DNA from: Luteococcus sp038433135
Lineage (GTDB): Bacteria; Actinomycetota; Actinomycetes; Propionibacteriales; Propionibacteriaceae
Assembly: GCF_038433135.1 (NCBI RefSeq)
Contig: NZ_JBCDMV010000015.1
Coordinates: 8,582-72,581, forward strand
DNA: 64,000 nucleotides
Direction of reading: 5' to 3'
Made by a program: the position numbers and the translations under genes. Numbering within the stretch: the stretch's first letter is position 1; each line of letters starts with the position of its first letter. The notes below the pieces were generated by a model, which searched no databases, was not told the DNA's origin, and saw nothing but the letters and a program-made list of their open reading frames with translations. This document shows positions 53,106 to 60,842 of the stretch, piece after piece.

Positions 53106-53305
53106 GGGGAGTTCCTTTCGAAGCGGACGGAATCCCGACGACCGACCGATCGGTGCCGGGGCTGGGCGCCAGCGCCCAACGGGTCCTTACGGATTCCACG
53201 CTAGTCGTTGCTGCCCGCGCGTGACAGGCGGATGACGCCGACTTCGCACCGGTTGCGTGAATTTCTCCGGTCTATTGCGTCCTCGGCGGTGCGGTACCGG
53301 CGGGG

Positions 53306-53384
53306 GCTGCAATTCTGGCGGGCCTGGCGGATCCCAAGGATTGTTGAACGTGCAGGACTGCGATCTTCCCGCCAGAATTGCAGC
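53306..53384. repeat. Perfect 17-bp inverted repeat with 45-nt loop
   Basis: GCTGCAATTCTGGCGGG (53306-53322) and its exact complement (53368-53384). Two further G-U pairs extend the outer side. The arms are unrelated to the four-copy palindromic repeat. It could form a long RNA hairpin or mark a mobile-element relic. Confidence 0.8.
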
Positions 53385-53418
53385 TTGTGGGTGCGGCATG
53401 GCCCGAGCGCCCAGCGCC

Positions 53419-53424
53419 TATGGT
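53419..53424 (+). promoter_or_regulatory. -10 of probable leaderless promoter (S9 peptidase)
   Basis: TATGGT lies 7 nt before ATG 53432. Confidence 0.45.
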
Positions 53425-53431
53425 GGAAGAC

Positions 53432-55540
53432 ATGACGAATCACCCAGTCACCGCCACCGACGACCTCGTCGAGGACCTCCATGGGCACCGGATTGCCGAT
53501 CCCTACCGCTGGCTGGAGGACGTCGACTCCGAACGCACCCGGGCCTGGGTGGCCGAGCAGCGCGCCTTCGCGGCGCAACAGTTGTCGGCGCTGCCCCACC
53601 GGGCCTTCTTTGACGACGTGATGGCGAAGGTCACCTCGCGGCCGCGCTGGTCCACCCCGTGGTGCTCCAAGGGGCTCTACTTCCAGGAACGGCACGACGG
53701 GGTACGCAACCAGCCGGTGCTGCACGTCGCCGACAGCCTCGAGGAGTTGCAGGCGGGCGGCCGGCCGCTGGTGGACCCCAACCTGTGGAGTGCCGACGGC
53801 AGCTCCTCGCTGGCCTTCATCACCGTCAACCCGCAGGCCAGCCTGATCGCCGTCGGACGCAGCGACGCCGGCTCGGACTGGACCCGGATCAGCATCATCG
53901 CCCCCGACGGCACCGCTGTTGACGACGTCGAGACCATCACCAAGTTCAGCCAAGCGCTCTGGCTGCCCGACGGGCAATCCTATGTCTACAAGGCCTTTCC
54001 CGGCGCCGGTCGGGCCGAGGGCACCGAGACGCGGGCCCTGCCGGGCTGCCGGCTCATGGTGCACCGAATCGGCGACGACCCGTCGCAGGACGTCACCTTT
54101 GCCGATTTCGAGCTGGACCCGCAGGTGCTGCCCTGGCCGGAGCTCAGCGACGACGACCGCTGGCTGGTGGCGCACCTGGCCACCGGCACCGAACGATCCA
54201 ACCGGATCTGGCTCTACCCCGTCCGGGAGCAGGCAGGCCGTAGCGTGGTGGATGCCGAACCGGTCGAGCTGATCGACAAGGCCCGCGCTGCCTGGCACTA
54301 CCTGGGCACCCACGACGGCGAACTGCTCTTCCACACCGACGACGACGCGCCGCAGGGCCGGGTGGTGGCGCTGCGCCAGGACGAGTGGACGCTGCGCGAG
54401 GTGGTGGCCGAGGGGGCCGCCGTGATCGATGTGGCGGCCTTGGCCGCAGAGAACCTGCTGGTGCAGACCCTGGAGGATGCCCAGACGGTGTTGCGCCGCT
54501 GGTCCTTGGGTGATGCCGAGAACCCGGGGGCGATGCTGGGCCGCGTGGAGCTTCCCGACGGGGTGTTGGACCAGATCCACGCCCGCGCCACCAGCGACGA
54601 GGTCTTCCTGGGACTCAGCACCCTGACCGAAGCGGTGGACTCCTGGCGGCTCGACGCCGCGACCGGCGTGGTGACCCAGCTCCCGGGGCCGCAGACCGAT
54701 TGGCAGGCGCCGCGGTATCGCACCGAGCGTTGTCGTACCACCAGCGCGGACGGCACCCAGGTGCCCTACTTCCTGATCGTCCCCGAGGCAGTGGACCTGG
54801 CGGAGGCCCGGCCCACGATGCTCTACGGCTATGGCGGCTTCGACAGTCCGGTGCTGGCCAACCACCGCGCCACCTGGCCAGGCTGGCTGGCCGCCGGGGG
54901 AGTGCTGGTGATCGCCAACCTGCGCGGCGGCGGCGAATTCGGCCGCGATTGGTACGAGGACGGGATCAAGGCCAACAAGCAGCACGTCTTCGACGACGTG
55001 ATCGCCGTGGCCGAACAGCTGGTGGCCGACGGCGTCACCACGCCGGCGCAACTGGCGATCCACGGCAAGAGCAATGGCGGCCTGCTGGTCGGCGCCGCGA
55101 TCACCCAGCGGCCGGACCTGTTCGCCGTCGCCCTGCCGCACGTCGGGGTGCTGGATGCGCTGCGATTCCACAAGTTCACCATCGGCAAGGCCTGGGTCAG
55201 CGACTATGGCAATCCCGACGAGAAGCAGGACTTCGAACGGATCCTTGGCTGGTCGCCGCTGCACAACATCACGCCCGGCACCCGCTACCCGGCAACCCTG
55301 GTGCTGACCAGCGACCACGACGACCGGGTGGTGCCCGCCCACTCCTACAAGTTCACTGCCGCGCTGCAGGCCGCCCAGGTGGGCGAGGAGCCTGTCGTCG
55401 CCCGGATCGAGCCGGCCACGGGGCACGGTCTGGCCAGCAAGCCGCCCACGGTGCTGGCCGCCGAGTGCGCCGACCTGCTGGCCTTCGCGGCGCAGCACAC
55501 CGGTCTGGTGCCCTCGGCGGGCCCGGGGAGTGAGCAATGA
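53432..55540 (+). CDS. S9 family prolyl oligopeptidase
   Basis: A 702-residue serine peptidase that cleaves short peptides after proline. An N-terminal beta-propeller (about 70-410) gates the C-terminal alpha/beta-hydrolase domain (about 430-700). The nucleophile is Ser547 in HGKSNGGLLV; the usual motif is GGSNGG, so one Gly is Lys here. Asp lies in TSDHDDRVVP and His in ATGHGLAS. No signal peptide, so it is cytoplasmic. ATG 53432 is preferred: the longer frame overlaps the inverted repeat, and TATGGT lies 7 nt upstream. Imported peptides from Opp would be natural substrates (inference). Confidence 0.94.
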   Translation: MTNHPVTATDDLVEDLHGHRIADPYRWLEDVDSERTRAWVAEQRAFAAQQLSALPHRAFFDDVMAKVTSRPRWSTPWCSKGLYFQERHDGVRNQPVLHVADSLEELQAGGRPLVDPNLWSADGSSSLAFITVNPQASLIAVGRSDAGSDWTRISIIAPDGTAVDDVETITKFSQALWLPDGQSYVYKAFPGAGRAEGTETRALPGCRLMVHRIGDDPSQDVTFADFELDPQVLPWPELSDDDRWLVAHLATGTERSNRIWLYPVREQAGRSVVDAEPVELIDKARAAWHYLGTHDGELLFHTDDDAPQGRVVALRQDEWTLREVVAEGAAVIDVAALAAENLLVQTLEDAQTVLRRWSLGDAENPGAMLGRVELPDGVLDQIHARATSDEVFLGLSTLTEAVDSWRLDAATGVVTQLPGPQTDWQAPRYRTERCRTTSADGTQVPYFLIVPEAVDLAEARPTMLYGYGGFDSPVLANHRATWPGWLAAGGVLVIANLRGGGEFGRDWYEDGIKANKQHVFDDVIAVAEQLVADGVTTPAQLAIHGKSNGGLLVGAAITQRPDLFAVALPHVGVLDALRFHKFTIGKAWVSDYGNPDEKQDFERILGWSPLHNITPGTRYPATLVLTSDHDDRVVPAHSYKFTAALQAAQVGEEPVVARIEPATGHGLASKPPTVLAAECADLLAFAAQHTGLVPSAGPGSEQ

Positions 55541-55544
55541 ACGT

Positions 55545-55550
55545 TAGGGT
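55545..55550 (+). promoter_or_regulatory. -10 of probable leaderless promoter (DUF1707 gene)
   Basis: TAGGGT lies 6 nt before GTG 55557, right after the peptidase stop. Confidence 0.4.
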
Positions 55551-55556
55551 GGAGCC

Positions 55557-55925
55557 GTGAGCAACCTGCCGATCTCCTCGAAGTACCGCAGCCAGAGCGC
55601 CCGTTCCGTCGACGAGGCGGAGCGGGAGGACCTCACCAAGCGGCTGAATGACGCCTTCACTTCCGGCAGCATCGACGGCGACACCTACCGCGATCTGCTG
55701 GACCGGCTCTACGGCGCGCAGACCCTCGGTGAGCTGGTGCCCGTCGTCGAGCACCTGCCCGCGAAGCAGACCTACGACGACCCGGCGATGGTCCGGCAGA
55801 ACACCAGCACCGCACCCGGCGAGCTGGCCCCGGCCGGGATGAACCAGCAGACCGCGCTCAAGATCGGGATGGCGCTGGGCGGGCTCGGGCTGCTGCTGAT
55901 CCTGGTGCTGGCCATCCTGCTCTGA
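55557..55925 (+). CDS. DUF1707 SHOCT-like membrane protein
   Basis: A 122-residue protein starting at GTG. The DUF1707 domain (about 17-65) shows DEAEREDLTKRLNDAFTSGSIDGDTYRDLLDRLYGAQTLGEL. A single C-terminal membrane helix (about 99-122, GMALGGLGLLLILVLAILL) anchors it. Function of the family is unknown; it is common in actinobacteria. It is 16 nt after the peptidase and convergent with the YciI-like gene. Confidence 0.85.
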   Translation: MSNLPISSKYRSQSARSVDEAEREDLTKRLNDAFTSGSIDGDTYRDLLDRLYGAQTLGELVPVVEHLPAKQTYDDPAMVRQNTSTAPGELAPAGMNQQTALKIGMALGGLGLLLILVLAILL

Positions 55926-55941
55926 GGCCTGATCGCAGCGG

Positions 55942-56010
55942 CCCCGACTGGCTCGGCCATCGTGGTCGGGTTCCGCGAGTGGTGACCACGCTTCCCGAGC
56001 CGTCGAGGGG
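55942..56010. repeat. Palindromic intergenic repeat, copy 4 (degenerate)
   Basis: CCCCGACTGGCTCGG (55942-55956) and CCGAGCCGTCGAGGGG (55995-56010) flank CCATCGTGGTCGGG. The arms have decayed compared with copies 1-3. It lies between convergent DUF1707 and YciI-like genes. Confidence 0.7.
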
Positions 56011-56023
56011 CGGGCTCAGGTGG

Positions 56024-56311
56024 TCACTTCGCGAAGACCCCGATCACCGGATTCCACTCGTCGATGAGCACGTCGGCCACCTGGCCGAGCTGCTGGAAGG
56101 GATCCTGGCTGAGCAGCTCGCGGATCTCGTCGGCGGAGGTGCCCTGCATCACCAGCAGTGCTCGGCCGGGTGAGGTGTCGAGCAGTGGGCCGGAGGCCAC
56201 CAGCTGGCCGGCCTCGGCCAGTGAGCCGAGGAAGGCGCGGTGGCGGGGGCGGTTCTCGTCCTGGACGGCAATGTCGGGACCATAGGTGTACACAACGCTG
56301 AAGTAGGCCAT
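56024..56311 (-). CDS. YciI-like (YCII) family protein
   Basis: A 95-residue ferredoxin-like fold protein of the YCII family: YTYGPDIAVQDENRPRHRAFLGSLAEAGQLVASGPLLD with a conserved His (23) and Asp (45) as putative active-site pair. The enzymatic role of the family is poorly known. TAGGCT lies 6 nt before the ATG, giving a leaderless mRNA divergent from infA. Confidence 0.88.
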   Translation of the reverse strand: MAYFSVVYTYGPDIAVQDENRPRHRAFLGSLAEAGQLVASGPLLDTSPGRALLVMQGTSADEIRELLSQDPFQQLGQVADVLIDEWNPVIGVFAK

Positions 56312-56317
56312 GCGGGC

Positions 56318-56323
56318 AGCCTA
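56318..56323 (-). promoter_or_regulatory. -10 of probable leaderless promoter (YciI-like gene)
   Basis: TAGGCT on the minus strand, 6 nt before the ATG at 56311; back-to-back with the infA promoter. Confidence 0.5.
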
Positions 56324-56332
56324 GCGCCCGAT

Positions 56333-56362
56333 TTGGCTGGCCATCATGCGCTGGCGTAGAGT
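56333..56362 (+). promoter_or_regulatory. Promoter of infA
   Basis: TTGGCT (56333-56338), an 18-nt spacer and TAGAGT (56357-56362). The leader is about 77 nt. Confidence 0.55.
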
Positions 56363-56445
56363 TGTGTGTCGGTCACCTGTGTCCAGGCGATCGTTCGTGC
56401 CCGCATCCACCCGGATGGGGGAGCAATCGAAGAGATTGAGAGTTC

Positions 56446-56667
56446 ATGGCAAAGAAAGAGGGAGCCCTCGAGCTTGAGGGAACCGTGGTCGAGTCCCTGC
56501 CCAACGCGATGTTTCGCGTGGAGCTGGTGAACGGTCACAAGGTGCTCGCCACGATCAGCGGCAAGATGCGTCAGCACTACATTCGCATCCTGCCGTCGGA
56601 CCGCGTCGTCGTCGAGCTGTCCCCCTATGACCTGACTCGCGGACGCATCGTCTACCGCCACAAGTGA
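56446..56667 (+). CDS. infA: Translation initiation factor IF-1
   Basis: A 73-residue IF-1, an OB-fold protein that occupies the 30S A site during initiation. The sequence MAKKEGALELEGTVVESLPNAMFRVELVNGHKVLATISGKMR is canonical. It has its own promoter and begins the alpha-type gene set, separated from map by six unrelated genes. Confidence 0.98.
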   Translation: MAKKEGALELEGTVVESLPNAMFRVELVNGHKVLATISGKMRQHYIRILPSDRVVVELSPYDLTRGRIVYRHK

Positions 56668-56673
56668 TCCGTC

Positions 56674-56746
56674 GGGACGGGTTTTCCGTCCCAGCAGACA
56701 CATCCACCACAGAAACCCGGGCATCGCTGCGCGCAGTGAGACCGGG
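56674..56746 (+). other. Two hairpins between infA and rpmJ
   Basis: GGGACGG/CCGTCCC (56674-56692) and a bipartite stem CCCGG...TCGCTGC/GCAGTGA...CCGGG (56716-56746). Neither has a T-run. They may be processing or protein-binding sites in the operon mRNA. Confidence 0.5.
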
Positions 56747-56773
56747 ATTCGATGATCCGAAAGAGACTCTCGA

Positions 56774-56887
56774 ATGAAGGTTCAGCCGAGCGTCAAGAAG
56801 ATCTGCGACAAGTGCAAGGTGATTCGCCGGCACGGTCGCGTGATGGTGATCTGCGACAACCCGCGCCACAAGCAGCGCCAGGGCTGA
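56774..56887 (+). CDS. rpmJ: 50S ribosomal protein L36, zinc type
   Basis: A 37-residue protein, MKVQPSVKKICDKCKVIRR to NPRHKQRQG. Cys11, Cys14, Cys27 and His32 form the zinc ribbon, so it is the zinc-dependent L36 form. It lies in its normal place after infA. A 335-nt gap separates it from rpsM. Confidence 0.97.
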   Translation: MKVQPSVKKICDKCKVIRRHGRVMVICDNPRHKQRQG

Positions 56888-57222
56888 CCAGCCAGGCAAT
56901 GCCGCCCCGAGAGCAGGCGCTCGACGGGCAATGGGCGGTGACTCGCAGAACATCGCAGGTGCAAGGTCACCCATCGCCACGGCGATGAACCACCTGCCAG
57001 ACAAATCAACAACGTGAACGCAAGGCCGGAGATGAATACCGGTCGCACCCCTGGGCGAAGGCCAGGGCCCCGACGGCAGTCCCACTGGGAAGGCCACAAG
57101 GCATCGGGGACGCGTCACGCCACACACCTTCGCGGCCCAGGACCGAATGCTCCGCAACCCGCTGGAAACGGGGGAGCCCCCAGTGATGGGGAATGGGCCG
57201 AAGATTGAAAGGTAACCGCCTG
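56888..57222. other. 335-nt structured region between rpmJ and rpsM
   Basis: No open frame is supported. A nested structure occupies 56955-56997: outer GCAGGTG/CACCTGC and inner CATCGCC/GGCGATG. By position it is the alpha-operon leader, where S4 autoregulates in E. coli; that role is inference here. No convincing promoter was seen. Confidence 0.5.
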
Positions 57223-57597
57223 ATGGCACGCCTCATTGGTGTCGACCTCCCGCGCGAAAAGCGTCTCGAGGTCGCCCTGACCTACATCTTTGGCATCGGC
57301 AAGACCCGCGCCAAGGAGACCCTGGAAGCCACCGGAATCTCCGGCGACCTCCGTGTCCACACCCTCACCGACGATCAGCTGGTCGCCCTGCGTGACCACA
57401 TCGAGGCCAACTACGAGACCGAAGGTGACCTCCGCCGTGAGGTTGCTGCCGACATCCGTCGCAAGATCGAGATCGGCACCTACCAGGGTCGTCGCCACCG
57501 CTCCGGTCTGCCGGTCCGCGGCCAGCGCACCCGTACCAACGCTCGTACCCGCAAGGGCAAGAAGAAGGCCGTCGCCGGCAAGAAGAAGGCGCGCTGA
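57223..57597 (+). CDS. rpsM: 30S ribosomal protein S13
   Basis: A 124-residue S13 of the 30S head (MARLIGVDLPREKRLEVALTYIFGIG). It contains HRSGLPVRGQRTRTNARTRKG and a basic Lys-rich C-terminus that contacts tRNA. AAAGGT precedes ATG 57223; the frame is open ten codons upstream without support. Length is typical. Confidence 0.98.
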   Translation: MARLIGVDLPREKRLEVALTYIFGIGKTRAKETLEATGISGDLRVHTLTDDQLVALRDHIEANYETEGDLRREVAADIRRKIEIGTYQGRRHRSGLPVRGQRTRTNARTRKGKKKAVAGKKKAR

Positions 57598-57644
57598 CCT
57601 TCCGGTTGGTGCAGACACGACAGATTCCAGGAGAAAACTGACCC

Positions 57645-58055
57645 ATGGCTACTGCAGGCCGTAAGGGCGCCGCCGCAAAGACCAAGGTGCGCCGCAAGGA
57701 AAAGAAGAATGTGGTTGCCGGACAGGCCCACATCAAGAGCACGTTCAACAACACGATCATCGCCATCACCGATCCCACCGGTGCTGTGATCTCGTGGGCC
57801 TCCGCTGGCACCGTCGGCTTCAAGGGCTCGCGCAAGTCGACCCCCTTCGCCGCCCAGATGGCCGCCGAGTCGGCCGGTCGTCGCGCGATGGACCACGGCA
57901 TGAAGCGCGTGGACGTCTTCGTCAAGGGGCCCGGCTCCGGCCGTGAGACCGCCATCCGTTCGCTGGGAGCCATCGGGCTCGAGGTCGGCGCCATCGCCGA
58001 TGTCACCCCCGTGCCCCACAACGGCTGCCGTCCGCCCAAGCGCCGTCGCGTCTGA
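57645..58055 (+). CDS. rpsK: 30S ribosomal protein S11
   Basis: A 136-residue S11 of the 30S platform. The core HIKSTFNNTIIAITDPTGAVISWASAG and DVTPVPHNGCRPPKRRRV are canonical. The basic N-terminus is slightly extended. CAGGAGAAA precedes the ATG. Confidence 0.98.
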   Translation: MATAGRKGAAAKTKVRRKEKKNVVAGQAHIKSTFNNTIIAITDPTGAVISWASAGTVGFKGSRKSTPFAAQMAAESAGRRAMDHGMKRVDVFVKGPGSGRETAIRSLGAIGLEVGAIADVTPVPHNGCRPPKRRRV

Positions 58056-58086
58056 TCCCGAGAACACAGAAAAGGACTGATCAACA

Positions 58087-58692
58087 ATGGCCCGTTACAC
58101 CGGCCCCATGACCAAGAAGTCCCGTCGCTACGGGACCGACCTGGTCGGCAACGACAAGGCATTCGAGAAGCGCCCCTACCCGCCGGGCGTGCACGGCCGC
58201 GGCCGCACCAAGGATTCCGAGTACTCGCTGCAGCTCAAGGAGAAGCAGAAGGCTCGTTACGCCTATGGCGTGCTGGAGAAGCAGTTCCGTCGCTACTACG
58301 CCGAGGCCGATCGCGTCCCCGGCAAGACCGGTGACGCCCTGCTCCAGATCCTCGAGAGCCGTCTGGACAATGTCATCTACCGCGCTGGCTTCGCCTCGAC
58401 CCGTCGTCAGGCCCGCCAGCTCGTGGTGCACGGTCACTTCCTGGTCAACGGCCAGAAGGTGAACATCCCCAGCTTCCGCGTCAGCCAGTACGACGTCATC
58501 GACGTCCGCCCCAAGTCCATGGACCTGCACCCGCTGGTGGTGGCCCGTGAGACCCACGGCGAGCGCGAGGTTCCGGCGTGGATGGACGTGCGTCCCAACA
58601 AGATGCGCATCCTGATCCACCAGCTGCCCACCCGTGAGCAGATCACGGTGGACGTGCAGGAACAGATGATCGTCGAGCTCTACTCGAAGTGA
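58087..58692 (+). CDS. rpsD: 30S ribosomal protein S4
   Basis: A 201-residue S4 (MARYTGPMTKKSRRYGTD), zinc-free form: the N-terminal cysteine cluster is absent. The S4 RNA-binding domain (RLDNVIYRAGFASTRRQARQLVVHGHFLVNG) is normal. S4 nucleates 30S assembly. It is followed by an unusually long 280-nt gap before rpoA. Confidence 0.98.
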   Translation: MARYTGPMTKKSRRYGTDLVGNDKAFEKRPYPPGVHGRGRTKDSEYSLQLKEKQKARYAYGVLEKQFRRYYAEADRVPGKTGDALLQILESRLDNVIYRAGFASTRRQARQLVVHGHFLVNGQKVNIPSFRVSQYDVIDVRPKSMDLHPLVVARETHGEREVPAWMDVRPNKMRILIHQLPTREQITVDVQEQMIVELYSK

Positions 58693-58861
58693 TCGGTTTG
58701 GGGTGGGCCCGCGCCCACTCCGGCCGGGGCTTCGGCTTGCGCCAACCACCCTCCTCGCAAGCTCGGAGGGGGGCCAGGCCCATCCACGGCGCCGCGCCGA
58801 ACCCCGTCCGGGGAGGGCACGGGCCGTGGGCCCCGAACGATTGCTTCATCCCTGACTTGCT

Positions 58862-58892
58862 GGATTCCTCGCCCATCGAGGGCGAAGAATCC
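58862..58892 (+). other. Hairpin in the rpsD-rpoA gap
   Basis: GGATTCCTCGCCC pairs with GGGCGAAGAATCC (13 positions, one mismatch; loop ATCGA). Downstream, CATCACAT is directly repeated at 58906-58913 and 58925-58932, and TATAGC at 58941-58946 is a possible -10 for rpoA. Confidence 0.4.
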
Positions 58893-58972
58893 ACACCTAT
58901 CGCGTCATCACATATCGGGTGGCGCATCACATGGTCCTCATATAGCGGGGGACCTGGAACGAAGGAAAGTAC

Positions 58973-59998
58973 ATGCTCATCGCACAGCGTCCGACCCTGT
59001 CGGAAGAAGTGATCGGCGATTACCGTTCGCGCTTCATCATCGAGCCCCTGGAGCCCGGCTTCGGCTACACCCTGGGCAACTCGCTGCGTCGCACCCTGCT
59101 GTCGTCCATCCCAGGCGCGGCCGTGACCAGCATCAAGATCGAGGGCAACCAGCACGAGTTCTCGACCATCGAGGGTGTCGTCGAGGACGTCACCGAGCTG
59201 ATCCTGAACCTCAAGGGCCTGGTGCTGTCCTCGGAGGAGGACGAGCCCGTCACCATGTACCTGCGCAAGCAGGGCGCCGGTGAGGTGACCGCCGCCGACA
59301 TCCAGCCCCCGGCTGGCGTGGAGATCCACAACCCGGATCTGCACATCGCGACGCTGAACGACAACGGCAAGCTCGAGATGGAGCTGGTCGTGGAGCGTGG
59401 CCGCGGCTACGTCTCCAGCGTGCTGAACAACAACCCGGATGCCGAGATCGGCCGGATTCCGGTCGACTCGATCTACAGCCCCGTGCTGAAGGTCACCTAC
59501 AAGGTCGAGGCCACCCGTGTTGAGCAGCGCACCGACTTCGACAAGCTGATCGTCGACGTCGAGACCAAGCCCGCCATCCGTCCCCGCGACGCCGTGGCCT
59601 CCGCCGGCCGCACGCTGGTGGAGCTCTTCGGTCTGGCCCGCGAGCTGAACCTGGACGCCGAGGGCGTCGAGATCGGCCCGTCACCCGTCGACGAGCAGCT
59701 GGCGCAGGATCTGGCCCTGCCGGTTGAGGACCTGAACCTGACGGTTCGCTCCTACAACTGCCTCAAGCGCGAGGGCATCCACACCGTGGGTGAGCTGGTC
59801 TCGCGCAGCGAGCAGGACCTCCTCGACATCCGCAACTTCGGCTCCAAGTCCATCGACGAGGTCAAGCTGAAGCTGCACGAGATGGGCCTGTCGCTGAAGG
59901 ACTCGGCTCCTGGCTTCGACCCGCTGCAGGCGGCCGACCGCTATGAGGACGACGTCGAGGGCGACGACGAGGACTTTGCCGAAACCGAGCAGTACTGA
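58973..59998 (+). CDS. rpoA: DNA-directed RNA polymerase subunit alpha
   Basis: A 341-residue alpha subunit. The N-terminal dimerisation domain (LEPGFGYTLGNSLRRTLLSSIPG) assembles beta and beta'. The C-terminal domain (about 250-315: LNLTVRSYNCLKREGIHTVGELV, NFGSKSIDEVKLKL) binds UP elements and activators. An acidic tail ends it. GAAGGAAAG precedes the ATG. Length is typical for actinobacteria. Confidence 0.98.
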   Translation: MLIAQRPTLSEEVIGDYRSRFIIEPLEPGFGYTLGNSLRRTLLSSIPGAAVTSIKIEGNQHEFSTIEGVVEDVTELILNLKGLVLSSEEDEPVTMYLRKQGAGEVTAADIQPPAGVEIHNPDLHIATLNDNGKLEMELVVERGRGYVSSVLNNNPDAEIGRIPVDSIYSPVLKVTYKVEATRVEQRTDFDKLIVDVETKPAIRPRDAVASAGRTLVELFGLARELNLDAEGVEIGPSPVDEQLAQDLALPVEDLNLTVRSYNCLKREGIHTVGELVSRSEQDLLDIRNFGSKSIDEVKLKLHEMGLSLKDSAPGFDPLQAADRYEDDVEGDDEDFAETEQY

Positions 59999-60032
59999 CC
60001 CGCTCCGCTGACCAAGAACCTGGAGAACTGAC

Positions 60033-60749
60033 ATGCCTACACCCACCAAGGGTCCCCGCCTCGGCGGCAGCCCCACCCACGAGCGGATCATCCTGGCCAA
60101 CCTGGCCAGCCAGCTGTTCGAGCACGGCCGCGTCACCACCACGGAGACCAAGGCCAAGCGCGTTCGTCCCCTGGCCGAGAAGCTGATCAGCAAGGCCAAG
60201 CGCGGCGACCTGCACAACCGCCGCCAGGTCCTGAAGACCATCACCGACCAGGGCGTCGTGCACGTCCTGTTCACCGAGATCGCCCCGGCCATGGCCGAGC
60301 GTGACGGTGGCTACACCCGGATCACCAAGATCGGCAACCGCAAGGGCGACAATGCCCCCATGGCCGTCATCGAGCTGGTGACCGAGGCCGTCGTGAAGAA
60401 GCCGTCCGCCTCCAAGGCCGCCAAGGCCGAGGACATCAAGGCCGACATCGCCAAGGCCACCCCGCTGGCCGACGAAGCGGCTGCCGAGGCCAAGGCCGAC
60501 GACGTTGCTCCTTCCACCACCGAGGCCGCCGAGTTTGGCGAGGGCTCCTACGTGGGCGAGAACGCCCCCGAGGGCTTCGACATCAAGGGCAACAAGGACT
60601 CGATGCTCTTCCACACCCCCGAGTCGCAGTGGTACGAGAGCACCATCGCCGAGGTGTGGTTCAACTCCGCCGAGGCCGCCGAGGCCGCTGGCTTCACCAA
60701 TGCGATGAAGACGGCCGCCGTTGCCGCCGAACGCACCAGCGAGGCCTGA
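60033..60749 (+). CDS. rplQ: 50S ribosomal protein L17 with C-terminal sunset-type domain
   Basis: A 238-residue protein. Residues 1-120 are normal L17 (MPTPTKGPRLGGSPTHERIILANLASQLFEHGRVTTTETKAKRVRPLAEKLI). After an Ala/Lys linker, residues about 180-230 form a compact extra module, EGFDIKGNKDSMLFHTPESQWY and AEVWFNSAEAAEAAGF, which I recognise as the sunset-type motif of actinobacterial proteins. Normal L17 is about 120-150 residues. The module's function is unknown. It is the last ribosomal gene, ended by a strong terminator. Confidence 0.93.
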   Translation: MPTPTKGPRLGGSPTHERIILANLASQLFEHGRVTTTETKAKRVRPLAEKLISKAKRGDLHNRRQVLKTITDQGVVHVLFTEIAPAMAERDGGYTRITKIGNRKGDNAPMAVIELVTEAVVKKPSASKAAKAEDIKADIAKATPLADEAAAEAKADDVAPSTTEAAEFGEGSYVGENAPEGFDIKGNKDSMLFHTPESQWYESTIAEVWFNSAEAAEAAGFTNAMKTAAVAAERTSEA

Positions 60750-60770
60750 GCAAGAACCGGGCCTTGTGAC

Positions 60771-60807
60771 AAGGGGCGTTCCACCATTCGTGGTGGAGCG
60801 CCCCTTT
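60771..60807 (+). terminator. Terminator after rplQ
   Basis: AAGGGGCGTTCCACC pairs with GGTGGAGCGCCCCTT (one G-U), loop ATTCGT or shorter, ending in TTT. Confidence 0.75.
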
Positions 60808-60830
60808 GGCGTGCCCGGGCTTGCCACCGG

Positions 60831-60836
60831 TAGGCT
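60831..60836 (+). promoter_or_regulatory. -10 of probable leaderless promoter (glycosyltransferase)
   Basis: TAGGCT lies 6 nt before ATG 60843. Confidence 0.5.
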
Positions 60837-60842
60837 CGGGGC

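Larger units (their letters stand above)
53106..53431. other. 326-nt region between gpsA-like and S9 peptidase genes
   Basis: No gene is supported. It contains the upstream region of the minus-strand gpsA-like gene, a large perfect inverted repeat (53306-53384) and the short -10 element of the peptidase gene. Confidence 0.6.

Noticed and set aside
53306..53384. Intrinsic terminator of the gpsA-like or peptidase gene
   Set aside because: It lies upstream of both divergent genes and has no T-run on either side.
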